Below are positions 29,609 through 39,004 of a stretch of 64,000 nucleotides of DNA, one piece after another. Position numbers and translations under genes: made by a program. Source of the DNA: Bartonella krasnovii (GTDB lineage Bacteria; Pseudomonadota; Alphaproteobacteria; Rhizobiales; Rhizobiaceae); NCBI RefSeq assembly GCF_003606345.3, contig NZ_CP031844.2, positions 62,001 to 126,000 of the forward strand, written 5' to 3'. The notes below the pieces were generated by a model. That model was given only the letters and a program-made list of their open reading frames with translations, made no database searches and was not told the origin of the DNA. Numbering within the stretch: the first letter of the stretch is position 1; each line of letters starts with the position of its first letter.

Positions 29609-29652
29609 CTTATGGAAAGATCTGAAATGATATGACAAGATCTTTCCATAAG
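29609..29652 (-). terminator. 15-bp perfect inverted repeat after mgtE
   Basis: CTTATGGAAAGATCT (29609-29623) pairs perfectly with AGATCTTTCCATAAG (29638-29652), with a 14-base loop. It begins 22 bp after the mgtE stop. There is no clear T-tract on the minus-strand exit side, so it could be a processed or Rho-assisted end, or an mRNA-stabilising hairpin rather than a classic terminator. Confidence 0.55.
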
Positions 29653-29674
29653 GGTATGTTTTTACTTCACATGT

Positions 29675-31051
29675 TTAAAGAAGAGTTCCTGACAAAATGA
29701 GGGACGCTACAGAAAAATAGATTATAATACCCATGACATCGACTAGAGTTGCTACAAAAGGAGCAGAAGCGCTTGCTGGATCAAATTTTAAACCTTTAAG
29801 GATAAAGGGCAACATAGATCCAGAGAGTGAACCAAAGGTAACGATACCGACTAAAGCTGCACCTACCGTTGTCGAAACAGCGATCCAATGTTGTCCATAG
29901 TCATAGATACCAAGTTGTTGCCAAAGAGCGATGCGTGTAATGCCAATAATTCCAAGTAAAAGACCAAGGGATAGTCCTGTTGGAATTTCACGAATGATCA
30001 CTTTCCACCAGTCTTTCAGCGTGAGTTCACGTAAAGCCAATGCGCGGATAATAAGGGATGTCGCTTGTGAACCGGAATTTCCTCCTGAGCTCATAATGAG
30101 AGGAATAAATAGTGTAAGAATAATTGCTTTTTCAAGTTCTGTTTCGAAATGTTGCATAGCGCTTGCAGTTAGCATTTCACCGATAAAGAGTAAAGCGAGC
30201 CAGCCGCCGCGTTTTTTCATCATTTCAGGAAATTTGATTTGCATATAAGGCTTATGAAGCGCTTCCATACCCCCAAATTTATAGGCATCTTCATTCATCT
30301 CATCGACCATAGTATCAAGCACATCGTCAACGGTTACAATGCCAATGACATGGTTATTTTCATCAACGACGGGCACAGAGAGAAGATCATGGCGCTGGAA
30401 AAGGCGCGCAATATCTTCATGATGTGTGAAGGGCGATATTGTAATGGGCGTGTCATGGGTAGGGACATTAAGAATTTTTTCATCAGGTGAGGCAAGAATA
30501 AGATTACGCAGTGAAACAGCTTTGAGAAGAGTTCCTTTTTTAGGGTCAATTACATAGCTGGTATAAACTGTTTCACGCGTTCGCTCGACCTCACGAATGT
30601 GATCCAAAGTTTTTTGTATGGTCCAGTTTGAAGGAACCGCTATAAATTCTGTTGTCATCAGTGCTCCTGCTGTATGCTCAGGATAACTGGTGAGTTTTTT
30701 AAGTTCAGCGCGCGTTAAGGGTTTAAGCAAGGCGTAAAGCCGTGTGCGGGTTTCTTTATCCATTTCTTGAAAGACATCTGCAGCAGCATCTGCAGACATG
30801 CCATCAAGAATTTCAACAGCACGATTTATGGGTAGAAGTTCTAAAATAGCAACAGGTTGTTCAAGTTCTGGTTTATCAAAAAGTTCGATAACATACTCAA
30901 GAGGTAGAAGACTAAGAATAGTTACACGTTCCATGATATCAAGGTCATTGATAATATCAATAGAATCAGCAAAATGCAGATTTTTTAATTTTTCAGCGAG
31001 AGCTTCAGGAGAAAAATTTTTGAAGTCGAAGGTCGTTTTGATTTCAGTCAT
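29675..31051 (-). CDS. mgtE: Magnesium transporter MgtE
   Basis: Gated magnesium channel of the inner membrane. The 458 residues follow the family order: an N-terminal helical MgtE_N domain (1-130), a CBS pair (about 135-255) that senses internal magnesium, and a C-terminal five-helix pore domain (about 285-458). The pore domain includes the conserved MSSGGNSGSQ segment. The start has an excellent AGGAGGT site (31060-31066 on the minus strand). The gene stands alone; no magnesium riboswitch could be recognised in front of it. Confidence 0.95.
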   Translation of the reverse strand: MTEIKTTFDFKNFSPEALAEKLKNLHFADSIDIINDLDIMERVTILSLLPLEYVIELFDKPELEQPVAILELLPINRAVEILDGMSADAAADVFQEMDKETRTRLYALLKPLTRAELKKLTSYPEHTAGALMTTEFIAVPSNWTIQKTLDHIREVERTRETVYTSYVIDPKKGTLLKAVSLRNLILASPDEKILNVPTHDTPITISPFTHHEDIARLFQRHDLLSVPVVDENNHVIGIVTVDDVLDTMVDEMNEDAYKFGGMEALHKPYMQIKFPEMMKKRGGWLALLFIGEMLTASAMQHFETELEKAIILTLFIPLIMSSGGNSGSQATSLIIRALALRELTLKDWWKVIIREIPTGLSLGLLLGIIGITRIALWQQLGIYDYGQHWIAVSTTVGAALVGIVTFGSLSGSMLPFILKGLKFDPASASAPFVATLVDVMGIIIYFSVASLILSGTLL

Positions 31052-31125
31052 GATAAAATACCTCCTGAAAAATTGGAGAGTTATAAATCTAGATAAGATG
31101 ACGAGATAAAAAATAATAAAAGTTT

Positions 31126-31203
31126 ATGGAAGATCCGAAAAAAACCTCCCCAGCCGTACTTCCAATTGTTAATATTTTAAGTAAAGTCAAGGATAAATTG
31201 TAA
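31126..31203 (+). CDS. Possible 25-codon mini-gene divergent from mgtE
   Basis: A 25-residue frame beginning MEDPKKTSPAVLP and ending KVKDKL lies divergently 75 bp from the mgtE start. It is followed about 70 bp later by a strong plus-strand terminator that no other gene explains. There is no good Shine-Dalgarno site, so it may instead mark the 5' part of a small RNA or be a gene remnant. Function unknown. Confidence 0.3.
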   Translation: MEDPKKTSPAVLPIVNILSKVKDKL

Positions 31204-31271
31204 GTTATAAACAATTTTCTGAAATCATTGAAGGCAAGAATACAGCTTAATTTAGGGATAATACGAAGGTG

Positions 31272-31312
31272 TAAAGGTAAAAATAACTTCTCATTTTTAC
31301 CTTTATTTTTTT
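31272..31312 (+). terminator. Orphan intrinsic terminator
   Basis: Perfect 13-bp inverted repeat TAAAGGTAAAAAT / ATTTTTACCTTTA (31272-31284 and 31293-31305), an 8-base loop, then seven T. It is oriented for plus-strand transcripts, yet the only thing upstream on that strand is the 25-codon frame at 31126. It implies a short transcript of roughly 200 nt. Confidence 0.85.
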
Positions 31313-31711
31313 AGTACAGCTTTGCGATCTTTAAAAAAATCTACAGAAATGTACAGTAGAGATGAAGCCTTTCTTCAAGTATTTTTATCAATAGGCAAAT
31401 TCATTTATGATGTGCGAGCAAATAATCTTTATTGTTTTGATATCGTATGGTTTAAAATGAAAGAATCCTATGATATTCGAGTTTCTCATTCAATATAAAA
31501 AATAATAAATTATTGATTATAAATAAAACAGTTAATTTTGAGAGTGTAGAAACTCTTATTTTTATTGATTTCATGAAGCTAAAGATATTCCTGATTCAAT
31601 AGAGCTTTGAAAGGTAATGTTGAAAGGCATGAAATAGTCTTAGTATATTATTAATTTGTGTCGTAAAGATAATTGTTGCAGCTTAAATTTATAATGGAGG
31701 CATAAAATATT
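31313..31711. other. Gap upstream of dcp
   Basis: About 400 bp of AT-rich DNA between the orphan terminator and dcp. It presumably contains the dcp promoter. I see no gene, tRNA or strong inverted repeat in it. Confidence 0.4.
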
Positions 31712-33736
31712 ATGACAAAATCAGCAGTGTTGGATTGGAAAGGATTTTCCGGCCTTCCTGATTTTTCTTCTATAAGAGATGAAGATTTCAAACCCGCTTT
31801 TGAACAGGCACTTCAAGAAGCCGAAGAAGAATTAGAGGCGATTGCGATGGTGCAAGAAACACCAACGCTTGAAAATTTTTTACAACCTTTTGAGCTTTGT
31901 GGCAAAGCGCTTGATCGAGTCTGTTCAATATTTTTCTTGCGCGCTAGTGCTCATACGAATGCATTGATTCAACAGCTCGAACAAGAGTTTGTTGTAAAAC
32001 TTTCCCGTTATTCTTCAAAAATGATGATGGATGCACGGATATTTGCAAAAATAGATGCACTTTATCAACAGTCGCAGCAGGGCATATTTGAGAGTGAAAC
32101 AACACGTGTTCTTGAATTATGGTGGAAAAAATTCGTTTGTCATGGTGCAAAACTAGACGATAAAGCTCAGAAACGGCTTGCGGAAATTAATGAAAGACTT
32201 GCTTTTTTAAATACTACTTTTGGGCAGAATGTCTTAAACGATGAAGCTGAATGGATTCTATTTCTAAAACAAACAGACTTATCTGGTTTACCAGAAGATC
32301 TCATTGCTTCAATGAAGGAAATTGCCTGCGAAAGAGGCCATGAAGAAGCTTATGCTTTAACACTAGCACGCTCGATTGTTGAACCTTTTTTAAAATTCTC
32401 TGATCGTCGTGATTTGCGTGAGGTTGCATTCCAAGCTTGGGCTAAACGTGGCGAAAATAATAACAAGAATGATAATCGTTCCCTTATTTTAGAGATTGTT
32501 GCGCTTCGAGATGAGCAAGCTAAATTATTGGGATATAAATCTTTCGCAGATTTGAAACTCGATAATACCATGGCTAAAAGTGTTGATTCCGTTATGGATT
32601 TGCTGATGCCTGTATGGAAGCGCGCAAGAGCGAAGGCTTCTGCTGAGCAAATTGAATTACAAAATTTTGCCAACAATCTGGGCAGCAATGAATCTTTAGC
32701 GGCTTGGGATTGGCGTTATTATGCTGAAAAGCTCCGCACTGAAAAACTTTCTTTCGATAGCGCTGAAATTAAATATTATTTTCAACTTGATCGTATGATT
32801 AAAGCGGCTTTTGGGGTAGCAGAAAAACTCTTTGGCATTACATTTGAAGAAAAAAACACTGTTGCACTTTGGCATCCTGATGCACGTTTATGGGAAGTAA
32901 AGAAATCTGATGGAAGTTTACTTGGGCATTTCATTGGTGATTATTTTGCACGTTCTTCAAAACGGTCCGGTGCATGGATGAGCCAATTGCGCTCGCAGCA
33001 TAAATTGGATGGTGGACAAAAACCAATTATCTACAATATTTGTAATTTTGCTAAACCCTCTAAAGGGGAGGTGGCACTTTTATCACTTGATGATGCACGG
33101 ACACTTTTCCATGAATTTGGGCATGCATTACATGGTTTGCTTTCGGATGTTACATGGCCCTCTGTAGCGGGAACATCTGTTTCACGTGATTTTGTTGAAC
33201 TGCCTTCTCAACTTTATGAACATTGGTTAACTGTACCAGAGATATTAAAATCTTATGCTATACATGTAAGAACAGGGCATCCAATGTCCCAAGAGTTGAT
33301 TGATAAAGTTGTAGCGGCGCAGACATTTAATGCGGGATTTTCTGCGGTTGAATTTATCTCATCAGCTCTCGTGGATATAGCTTTCCACCAAGGAGAAACA
33401 GTTACGGATCCAACAATTTTTGAGCATAAAGAATTAGAAAAATTGCAAATGCCTGATACAATTATTATGCGTCATCGCCCCTCACATTTTATGCATGTGT
33501 TTGCAGGGGATGGTTATGCTGCTGGTTACTATTCTTATATGTGGTCGGAAGTACTTGATGCTGATGCTTTTCAAGCATTTGAAGAAACAGGTGATGCCTT
33601 TAATTCAGAGCTCGCTGATCTTTTAAAGCGTTTTATTTATTCTGCTGGAGGAAGCCGCGATCCAGAGGAACTGTATAAAGCTTTTCGGGGACGGATGCCT
33701 TTACCAGAGGCAATGATGAATAAACGTGGACTATAA
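31712..33736 (+). CDS. dcp: Peptidyl-dipeptidase Dcp (M3 metallopeptidase)
   Basis: Zinc peptidase removing C-terminal dipeptides from short peptides, here probably cytoplasmic because no signal peptide is seen. The 674 residues align with Dcp rather than oligopeptidase A: PAFEQALQEAEEELEAIA, HTNALIQQLEQEF and AWDWRYYAEKLR. The zinc motif HEFGH lies in DARTLFHEFGHALHGL, followed by the distal ligand region SRDFVELPSQLYEHW. A GGAGG site precedes ATG 31712. It is a single-gene unit ending at a hairpin. Confidence 0.95.
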   Translation: MTKSAVLDWKGFSGLPDFSSIRDEDFKPAFEQALQEAEEELEAIAMVQETPTLENFLQPFELCGKALDRVCSIFFLRASAHTNALIQQLEQEFVVKLSRYSSKMMMDARIFAKIDALYQQSQQGIFESETTRVLELWWKKFVCHGAKLDDKAQKRLAEINERLAFLNTTFGQNVLNDEAEWILFLKQTDLSGLPEDLIASMKEIACERGHEEAYALTLARSIVEPFLKFSDRRDLREVAFQAWAKRGENNNKNDNRSLILEIVALRDEQAKLLGYKSFADLKLDNTMAKSVDSVMDLLMPVWKRARAKASAEQIELQNFANNLGSNESLAAWDWRYYAEKLRTEKLSFDSAEIKYYFQLDRMIKAAFGVAEKLFGITFEEKNTVALWHPDARLWEVKKSDGSLLGHFIGDYFARSSKRSGAWMSQLRSQHKLDGGQKPIIYNICNFAKPSKGEVALLSLDDARTLFHEFGHALHGLLSDVTWPSVAGTSVSRDFVELPSQLYEHWLTVPEILKSYAIHVRTGHPMSQELIDKVVAAQTFNAGFSAVEFISSALVDIAFHQGETVTDPTIFEHKELEKLQMPDTIIMRHRPSHFMHVFAGDGYAAGYYSYMWSEVLDADAFQAFEETGDAFNSELADLLKRFIYSAGGSRDPEELYKAFRGRMPLPEAMMNKRGL

Positions 33737-33743
33737 GCTATAA

Positions 33744-33768
33744 CGGCATGGTGTTAACCATGCCGTTT
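33744..33768 (+). terminator. Hairpin after dcp
   Basis: CGGCATGG / CCATGCCG (33744-33751 and 33758-33765) with a 6-base loop, followed by a short T tract, 8 bp after the dcp stop. A convergent gene lies on the other side. Confidence 0.8.
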
Positions 33769-33826
33769 CTATCTTATTTGCTTTTCGTTTTATGGGGAAA
33801 ATGAGATTTTGTATTTTAAACAGATA

Positions 33827-34903
33827 TTATGGGGAAGAAAAATTATCAGCGCGATCTTTTTGATGCCCATTTGGCGGAAACCATGATTTTTTTATAAAAC
33901 TTGATTTTCTTCTGCCTAAAAGGTGGGTATTTTGTTGTACGATATCATTGAGGCTCATCGGAGGTTGACGCATCATCTCACTTGGCTCTTGTTTCTCTGA
34001 TTCTTGTATAAGCTTTTGAAGTGTTTGATCCGTTGAGGATGATCCGTCATGAGAAAAGGCATGAAAATTTAAAATGTTTTTCAATGGTTTTTCTAAATAA
34101 GATACAAGTTTTTCCTTTCCTTCAGAAGTGAAATGAATGCCATTATTGGTGCGTAATTTGGCTATTTTTCCATGAATATTATAGCCTGAAAAAGAAAAGT
34201 TTCCTTCTTCATCAATAAAACCGCTCCAGATATCGAGAAAATATCCTCCGGCTGTTTCTGTTTCTTGTTTGTAGAGCGCATTAAGAATTTTCATTTTTTG
34301 TGTCAAAGTGTCATTTCCAAAAGAAGGCTGACCTATCCATATCCATGATTTTCCAGAGGCATGAAGACTTTCAGTAATTTCGATAATTCTTTGTTTGTAG
34401 ATGCGCATCCATTCTGACTGATCTGTGTTAATGATGCTATAAGAGTCTGTTATGGGTTGATTGTCATTTGCACCGATCATCATGATAATAACATCGGGGT
34501 TATTTTGCTCAATAAGTTTAGAAATGTTGTTTTGCCAAGAATAATAATCTGTTCGCACGAGACCGGAAGCCGGCATTGTATTGTTCATGATAACGATATT
34601 GCTATTATCGGCAAAAAACTTCTTAAGGGCATCGGCAACAGCAGAAGCTGCAAAATCCCCTATGACAAGAATGCGCTTTGAATTCTCATTTTTCAGTTTT
34701 TGTATGTTTTTTTGTGTTACGATTTTTTTTCTCGGTCTGTCTATTCTTTGTTCTATAATTTGCGGAGATTGTTGTGCCTGTTTGTTTTGTTGTGACAACC
34801 ATTTGAAGAAGTTGGTTGCTTGACTTGGGGAGGGCTGTATGATCCCCACAATAGAAAGTAAAAACAGCAAGAACATCAAGTATATTAGACGAAAAAGAGA
34901 CAA
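33827..34903 (-). CDS. SGNH/DUF459-type envelope protein with altered catalytic residues
   Basis: A 358-residue protein with an N-terminal signal or anchor (IYLMFLLFLLSIVGII), a charged linker and an SGNH-hydrolase-like domain from about residue 75 to 270. Block I reads VIGDFAAS, where active enzymes have GDS; block III is intact (IGANDNQ); block V reads NNGIHFT, where DxxH is expected. The serine nucleophile and acid are therefore not in their usual places. It sits 15 bp downstream of the lytic transglycosylase gene on the same strand, suggesting a joint role in peptidoglycan or polysaccharide handling. The substrate is unknown. Confidence 0.8.
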   Translation of the reverse strand: MSLFRLIYLMFLLFLLSIVGIIQPSPSQATNFFKWLSQQNKQAQQSPQIIEQRIDRPRKKIVTQKNIQKLKNENSKRILVIGDFAASAVADALKKFFADNSNIVIMNNTMPASGLVRTDYYSWQNNISKLIEQNNPDVIIMMIGANDNQPITDSYSIINTDQSEWMRIYKQRIIEITESLHASGKSWIWIGQPSFGNDTLTQKMKILNALYKQETETAGGYFLDIWSGFIDEEGNFSFSGYNIHGKIAKLRTNNGIHFTSEGKEKLVSYLEKPLKNILNFHAFSHDGSSSTDQTLQKLIQESEKQEPSEMMRQPPMSLNDIVQQNTHLLGRRKSSFIKKSWFPPNGHQKDRADNFSSP

Positions 34904-34918
34904 AACCTTAACTCTCCA

Positions 34919-36175
34919 TTATTGTTTACGAAGGAGAAAAAGCACTTGAGATGATGGATATCCATTTGTTTTTAAACCATGACGGAGCTGAAAAGCTTTA
35001 ATTGCTTTGCGGGAGGCTGTTCCGATTTTTCCATCAATATTTCCTTTATAATAGCCCAGTGCACTTAAGCGAGATTGCAATTCTTTGCATTCTTGGAAGG
35101 TAAGGGGTTGAAAAGGTCTTTGCCAATCATTGACTAATCCAGGATGTCCAGCAATACGATCAGCAAGAAGGGCAACAGCCAAAGCATAACGATCTGCATT
35201 ATTATAACGTTTTAGAACAAAGAAATTCTTTGTGACTAAGAATACAGGTCCTCTGGCTCCATCTGGGTATTTTAATATTGCTTGTTCGACTAATGGAGGA
35301 AGAGGATGCCCATTGGCGCATTTTATACCTAATTTTTTCCATTGTTCAAAGGAATACCAGCCATTGGGAAGATTTTTTCCTTGGGGAACTTTCACCTCTA
35401 CTCCCCAAATAAGCTGTGGTTGCCAGCCATTTTTGTGGAGAAGATTAGCAGCAGTAGCCAGAGCATCTGGAACAGAGGTCCAGATATCACGCCGTCCGTC
35501 TTTGTCCATATCAACAGCATAGGTGAGATAACTGCTTGGAATAAATTGGGTATGTCCCAAAGCGCCAGCCCAAGATCCAGTGAGTTGAGAGCGTTTAATT
35601 TCACCATTTTGTAGAATTTTCATAGCAGCAATCAGTTGTGTATGGGCATATTTTGCACGTTTTTTATCGGCGTAGGCTAAGGTTGCAAGCGAGCGAATAG
35701 CATCACGCATGACACTTTTATTGGCTAAAATTTTCCCATAATTGCTCTCCATTGACCAAATAGCAAGCAGAATATTGCGATCAACACCAAAACGTTCTTC
35801 AATTTGAAGAAGCCATTTATTCCATTTTTTTGCTTGGCGCCGTCCTTCCGCAATTGCGATATCATGGACACGATTATCAAAATAATTCCATGAGGGCGCA
35901 ACAAATTCCGGTTGATAGGCGGCACTTTTTAAAACTGCTGGATCAATGGTATTAACACCTTTAAAAGCCATATGAAACGTAGAGGGGGTAATATTGTGAG
36001 CAATAGCTGTCTTTCTAAATTCTTTAATCCAGTGCTTAAATCCGCTATCAGCATATGCAAAGGATGCAAAAAACATTAAAAAAGCAGACAAAAGAATGAG
36101 AAAGCCAGTGATAAGCATTCTCCGGTTTATTGACCCCTCTAAAAAAGAAAAAGTCTTCAATTCTGTTTTTTGCAT
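34919..36175 (-). CDS. Lytic murein transglycosylase (MltB-like, with peptidoglycan-binding domain)
   Basis: Cleaves the glycan strand of peptidoglycan in the periplasm. From the ATG at 36175, which has a GGGGAT site, the product is 418 residues; a longer start at 36199 is less likely. A hydrophobic segment (MLITGFLILLSAFLMFFASFAYA) acts as signal. The catalytic domain has AIWSMESNYGK with its Glu and AGALGHTQFIPSSYLTYAVD. The C-terminal 60 residues are a PG_binding_1 domain (LQSRLSALGYYKGNIDGKIG). It has no lipobox, so it is a soluble form. The downstream SGNH gene is probably co-transcribed. Confidence 0.92.
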   Translation of the reverse strand: MQKTELKTFSFLEGSINRRMLITGFLILLSAFLMFFASFAYADSGFKHWIKEFRKTAIAHNITPSTFHMAFKGVNTIDPAVLKSAAYQPEFVAPSWNYFDNRVHDIAIAEGRRQAKKWNKWLLQIEERFGVDRNILLAIWSMESNYGKILANKSVMRDAIRSLATLAYADKKRAKYAHTQLIAAMKILQNGEIKRSQLTGSWAGALGHTQFIPSSYLTYAVDMDKDGRRDIWTSVPDALATAANLLHKNGWQPQLIWGVEVKVPQGKNLPNGWYSFEQWKKLGIKCANGHPLPPLVEQAILKYPDGARGPVFLVTKNFFVLKRYNNADRYALAVALLADRIAGHPGLVNDWQRPFQPLTFQECKELQSRLSALGYYKGNIDGKIGTASRKAIKAFQLRHGLKTNGYPSSQVLFLLRKQ

Positions 36176-36436
36176 TTTGAAATCCCCATTAATATTCAAT
36201 TTGTTAGGTGTGCAATAACTCTATTTTGTATTTAGTTTAATTGATAATATGATCAAGAAGAGAAAAAAACTGCAACAAATAATTTGTTTAATTCTTTCAA
36301 TAAATTCTCATATTCTCTTTTACATTCTTGATTGCCCATTATAAGGATAATCAAAACAATAAGATATCTTTTTTACCATTTCATAAAAACATATGATAAA
36401 TAAAAAGATTATATGAATTCATTGAGGAGGGTGAGT

Positions 36437-37327
36437 TTGCATAAAATTCGGAAAGCAGTATTCCCCGTAGCCGGTCTTGGTACACGTTTTCTTCCTGCAA
36501 CAAAAACTGTTCCTAAAGAAATGCTAACAGTTGTTGATAAGCCTGTTATTCAATATGTTGTGGATGAGGCTCGGGAAGCTGGCATTGAGCATTTTATTTT
36601 TGTGACTGGACGCAATAAAGCAGTCATTGAGGATTATTTTGATGCGCAAGTTGAATTATATACAAGGCTTGCTGAATGTGGAAAAAAAGAAGATTTGGCG
36701 CATTTATACCGTTTACAGCCGTTGCCAGGGACAACTTCTTTTACGCGGCAACAGAAACCTCTGGGGTTAGGGCATGCGCTTTGGTGCGCGCGTGAATTGG
36801 TTGCAGACGAACCTTTTGCTCTGTTATTACCTGATATGTTGATACAAGCAAAAAAGGGGTGTCTTTCTGAGATGATAAGCCTTTATGAAAGGACGGGAGG
36901 GGGAAATATTATAGCAGTTCAAGAATGCGATCCTAGAGAAACCCATAAATATGGTATTGTGGGGAAAGGCAAACAGATTGCCAATGGTTTTAAAATTACA
37001 AAAATGGTAGAAAAACCAGCGCTTGGAACGGCACCATCAAATTTATACATCAATGGACGTTATATTTTGCAGCCAGAAATTTTTAATATTCTTTCCACTC
37101 AAGAACGAGGAGCAGGAAATGAAATTCAACTAACAGATGCGATGATAAGGCTTTCAAACGAACAGGATTTTTGGGGTTTTCAATTAGACGGGCGCACTTT
37201 TGATTGCGGTTCTAAAGCTGGTTTTGTTGAAGCTAACGTTGCTTTTTCTTTGGCACGTGCTGATATGCACAGCCATGTTTCTGCCTCATTGAAAAATTTA
37301 CTAGAAACCATTAAAGTTGAACAATGA
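36437..37327 (+). CDS. galU: UTP-glucose-1-phosphate uridylyltransferase GalU
   Basis: Makes UDP-glucose for envelope polysaccharides. The signature [18 protein letters not shown] is followed by [17 protein letters not shown] and the substrate segment [21 protein letters not shown] chose TTG 36437 because GGAGG ends 6 bases upstream; ATG 36413 would add eight residues but has no site of its own. At 296 residues it is of normal length. kdsD follows after 39 bp, so the pair forms a sugar-nucleotide unit for lipopolysaccharide. Confidence 0.93.
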   Translation: MHKIRKAVFPVAGLGTRFLPATKTVPKEMLTVVDKPVIQYVVDEAREAGIEHFIFVTGRNKAVIEDYFDAQVELYTRLAECGKKEDLAHLYRLQPLPGTTSFTRQQKPLGLGHALWCARELVADEPFALLLPDMLIQAKKGCLSEMISLYERTGGGNIIAVQECDPRETHKYGIVGKGKQIANGFKITKMVEKPALGTAPSNLYINGRYILQPEIFNILSTQERGAGNEIQLTDAMIRLSNEQDFWGFQLDGRTFDCGSKAGFVEANVAFSLARADMHSHVSASLKNLLETIKVEQ

Positions 37328-37366
37328 TGTAGATCTCTCATTTAATTTTATTGATTGAATTTGATT

Positions 37367-38359
37367 ATGACAATACCATTTCCTCATAGGGCTTTACAGG
37401 GTGCTGTCGCATCGGCACTTAAAACATTTGCCAGTGAAAAGCAAGGGCTTGAAGCCCTTGAAGCAGCTCTTCTTGGCAGTCTTTCATCTTCTTTTGAAGC
37501 AGCTGTTCAAACCATTAAAAATGCTCCCGGACATGTGGTTATTACGGGTCTTGGAAAAAGTGGTCATATCGGGACAAAAATTGCAGCAACCTTAGCTTCA
37601 ACTGGAACACCTGCTTTTTTTGTTCATGCTGCAGAAGCCAATCACGGTGATCTTGGTATGATTGGATCTGATGATGTGATTCTTGCTTTATCATGGTCTG
37701 GTGAAACGCAAGAATTAAGTGGCATTATGAGTTATGCAGCCCGTTTTCGTATCCCTCTGATTGCCATGACATCAAGTGAGCTCTCTGTATTAGGGCGACA
37801 AGCTGATATTGTTCTCTTATTACCAAAGATAGAAGAGGCCTGCCCTCATGGTTTAGCCCCTACAACTTCAACAATTATGCAATTGGCAATGGGAGATGCA
37901 TTAGCAGTTTCTCTTTTAGAAATGCGTGGTTTTACCAAAACCGATTTCAAAATATATCATCCTGGTGGCTCTCTTGGTGCAAGCCTTAAATACGTGTGTG
38001 ATATTATGCACGAGGGTGATTGTATTCCTTTGGTTATGCAGGGAACAGCTATGACTGAAGCTATGAATGTTTTGGTAGAAAAACATTTTGGTTGTGTTGG
38101 TGTTATCAACTCAAAAGGTGAACTCATTGGAATTGTAACCGATGGTGATCTGGCTCGGAATATTCATTTTAATTTATCAAAATTTAATGTTGATGAGGTG
38201 ATGACCAAAGAGCCTAAAGTTGTAAAGCCAAATACACTTGTTGGTGCAGCAATGGCTTTTATTAATGATCATCATATTGGTGCATTTTTCGTGGTTGAGG
38301 ATAAAAAACCGATAGGAATTGTTCATTTTCATGATCTTTTGCGCATCGGTGCTGCTTAG
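37367..38359 (+). CDS. kdsD: Arabinose-5-phosphate isomerase KdsD
   Basis: Converts ribulose-5-phosphate to arabinose-5-phosphate, the first step to Kdo of lipopolysaccharide. The 330 residues comprise an SIS domain (TGLGKSGHIGTKIAATLASTG, HAAEANHGDLGM, LSWSGETQE) and two C-terminal CBS repeats from about residue 205 (ADAMTEAMNVLV-type and IVTDGDLARN). ATG 37367 is preferred over TTG 37355. It is of the KpsF/GutQ family; with no other copy in the window, a housekeeping role is assumed. Confidence 0.92.
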   Translation: MTIPFPHRALQGAVASALKTFASEKQGLEALEAALLGSLSSSFEAAVQTIKNAPGHVVITGLGKSGHIGTKIAATLASTGTPAFFVHAAEANHGDLGMIGSDDVILALSWSGETQELSGIMSYAARFRIPLIAMTSSELSVLGRQADIVLLLPKIEEACPHGLAPTTSTIMQLAMGDALAVSLLEMRGFTKTDFKIYHPGGSLGASLKYVCDIMHEGDCIPLVMQGTAMTEAMNVLVEKHFGCVGVINSKGELIGIVTDGDLARNIHFNLSKFNVDEVMTKEPKVVKPNTLVGAAMAFINDHHIGAFFVVEDKKPIGIVHFHDLLRIGAA

Positions 38360-38562
38360 ATTAAAGTTCCCTATCAGATAAAATGTTTATTTTAGGCTAA
38401 AATAGATGGAACGATACAAAGTCATGATTTTATTGTGAAGGAGCTTTTTGCTGATCTTTTGTGAAAAAAAGAATGATTGTTCTACGCATTTTTCATGTTT
38501 AGAAAATTCTACGGATAGAGATTATATCAGTCTTTTTGCATATTTTAGAGGGGATTTTCTAT

Positions 38563-38587
38563 CAGGAGGAGAAAGGATCACCTCCTG
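38563..38587. terminator. Hairpin between kdsD and omp10
   Basis: CAGGAGG (38563-38569) pairs with CCTCCTG (38581-38587) across an 11-base loop, in the convergent space between kdsD and omp10. No T tract follows on either side, so termination strength is doubtful. Confidence 0.45.
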
Positions 38588-38635
38588 TTTGATGCATGAG
38601 CTCCATCTGTTCTTAGGTTAAGAGAAGCTTTACTT

Positions 38636-39004
38636 TTACTTTGTTGAAGATTTCCGCTTAAGGAAAAACTGCGCTCCTGTATGTGAGGTGCAGAGAAGTT
38701 GTGTGGCGTCATATGACATTGTACAATTGACTCTAGAAATTGTTCCACGGAGAATAGAGCGTATTTCAATTTCTATATTTTGGGCATTGAGATAATTATA
38801 TACCCCTTCTGATAGTTTTTCTTTTGTATCTGCTGCACGCGTTTCAAAAACGCCATTGTGGAAAGAAGAAATAATACCATTCTCATCAACCCATTTTCCA
38901 TCAATTCCAGTTGACATATTAGGGTTATAATATTGTGAAAATCCACAGGCACTTAATAGCAAAGCGATGATTGTAAGACATAAAATATGATAGGTATGTT
39001 TCAT
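38636..39004 (-). CDS. omp10: Omp10-family outer membrane lipoprotein
   Basis: A 122-residue lipoprotein: signal peptide with lipobox LLSAC, acylated Cys at residue 20. The body matches Brucella Omp10 closely in pattern: GIDGKWVDENGIISSFHNGVFETRAADTKEKLSEG, then IEIRSILRGTISRVNC and TQLLCTS. In Brucella this is a surface-exposed minor outer membrane antigen needed for full virulence; its molecular role is unknown. It is a single-gene unit. Confidence 0.9.
   Translation of the reverse strand: MKHTYHILCLTIIALLLSACGFSQYYNPNMSTGIDGKWVDENGIISSFHNGVFETRAADTKEKLSEGVYNYLNAQNIEIEIRSILRGTISRVNCTMSYDATQLLCTSHTGAQFFLKRKSSTK

Noticed and set aside
30900..31125. Magnesium-sensing (M-box) riboswitch before mgtE
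   Set aside because: The untranslated space before mgtE shows no multi-helix structure or terminator on the minus strand; the hairpin at 31272 faces the other way.
38574..38586. Fragment of a 16S rRNA gene
   Set aside because: Only 12 bases match the 16S 3' end, with no flanking rRNA sequence; reported only as a curious hairpin.
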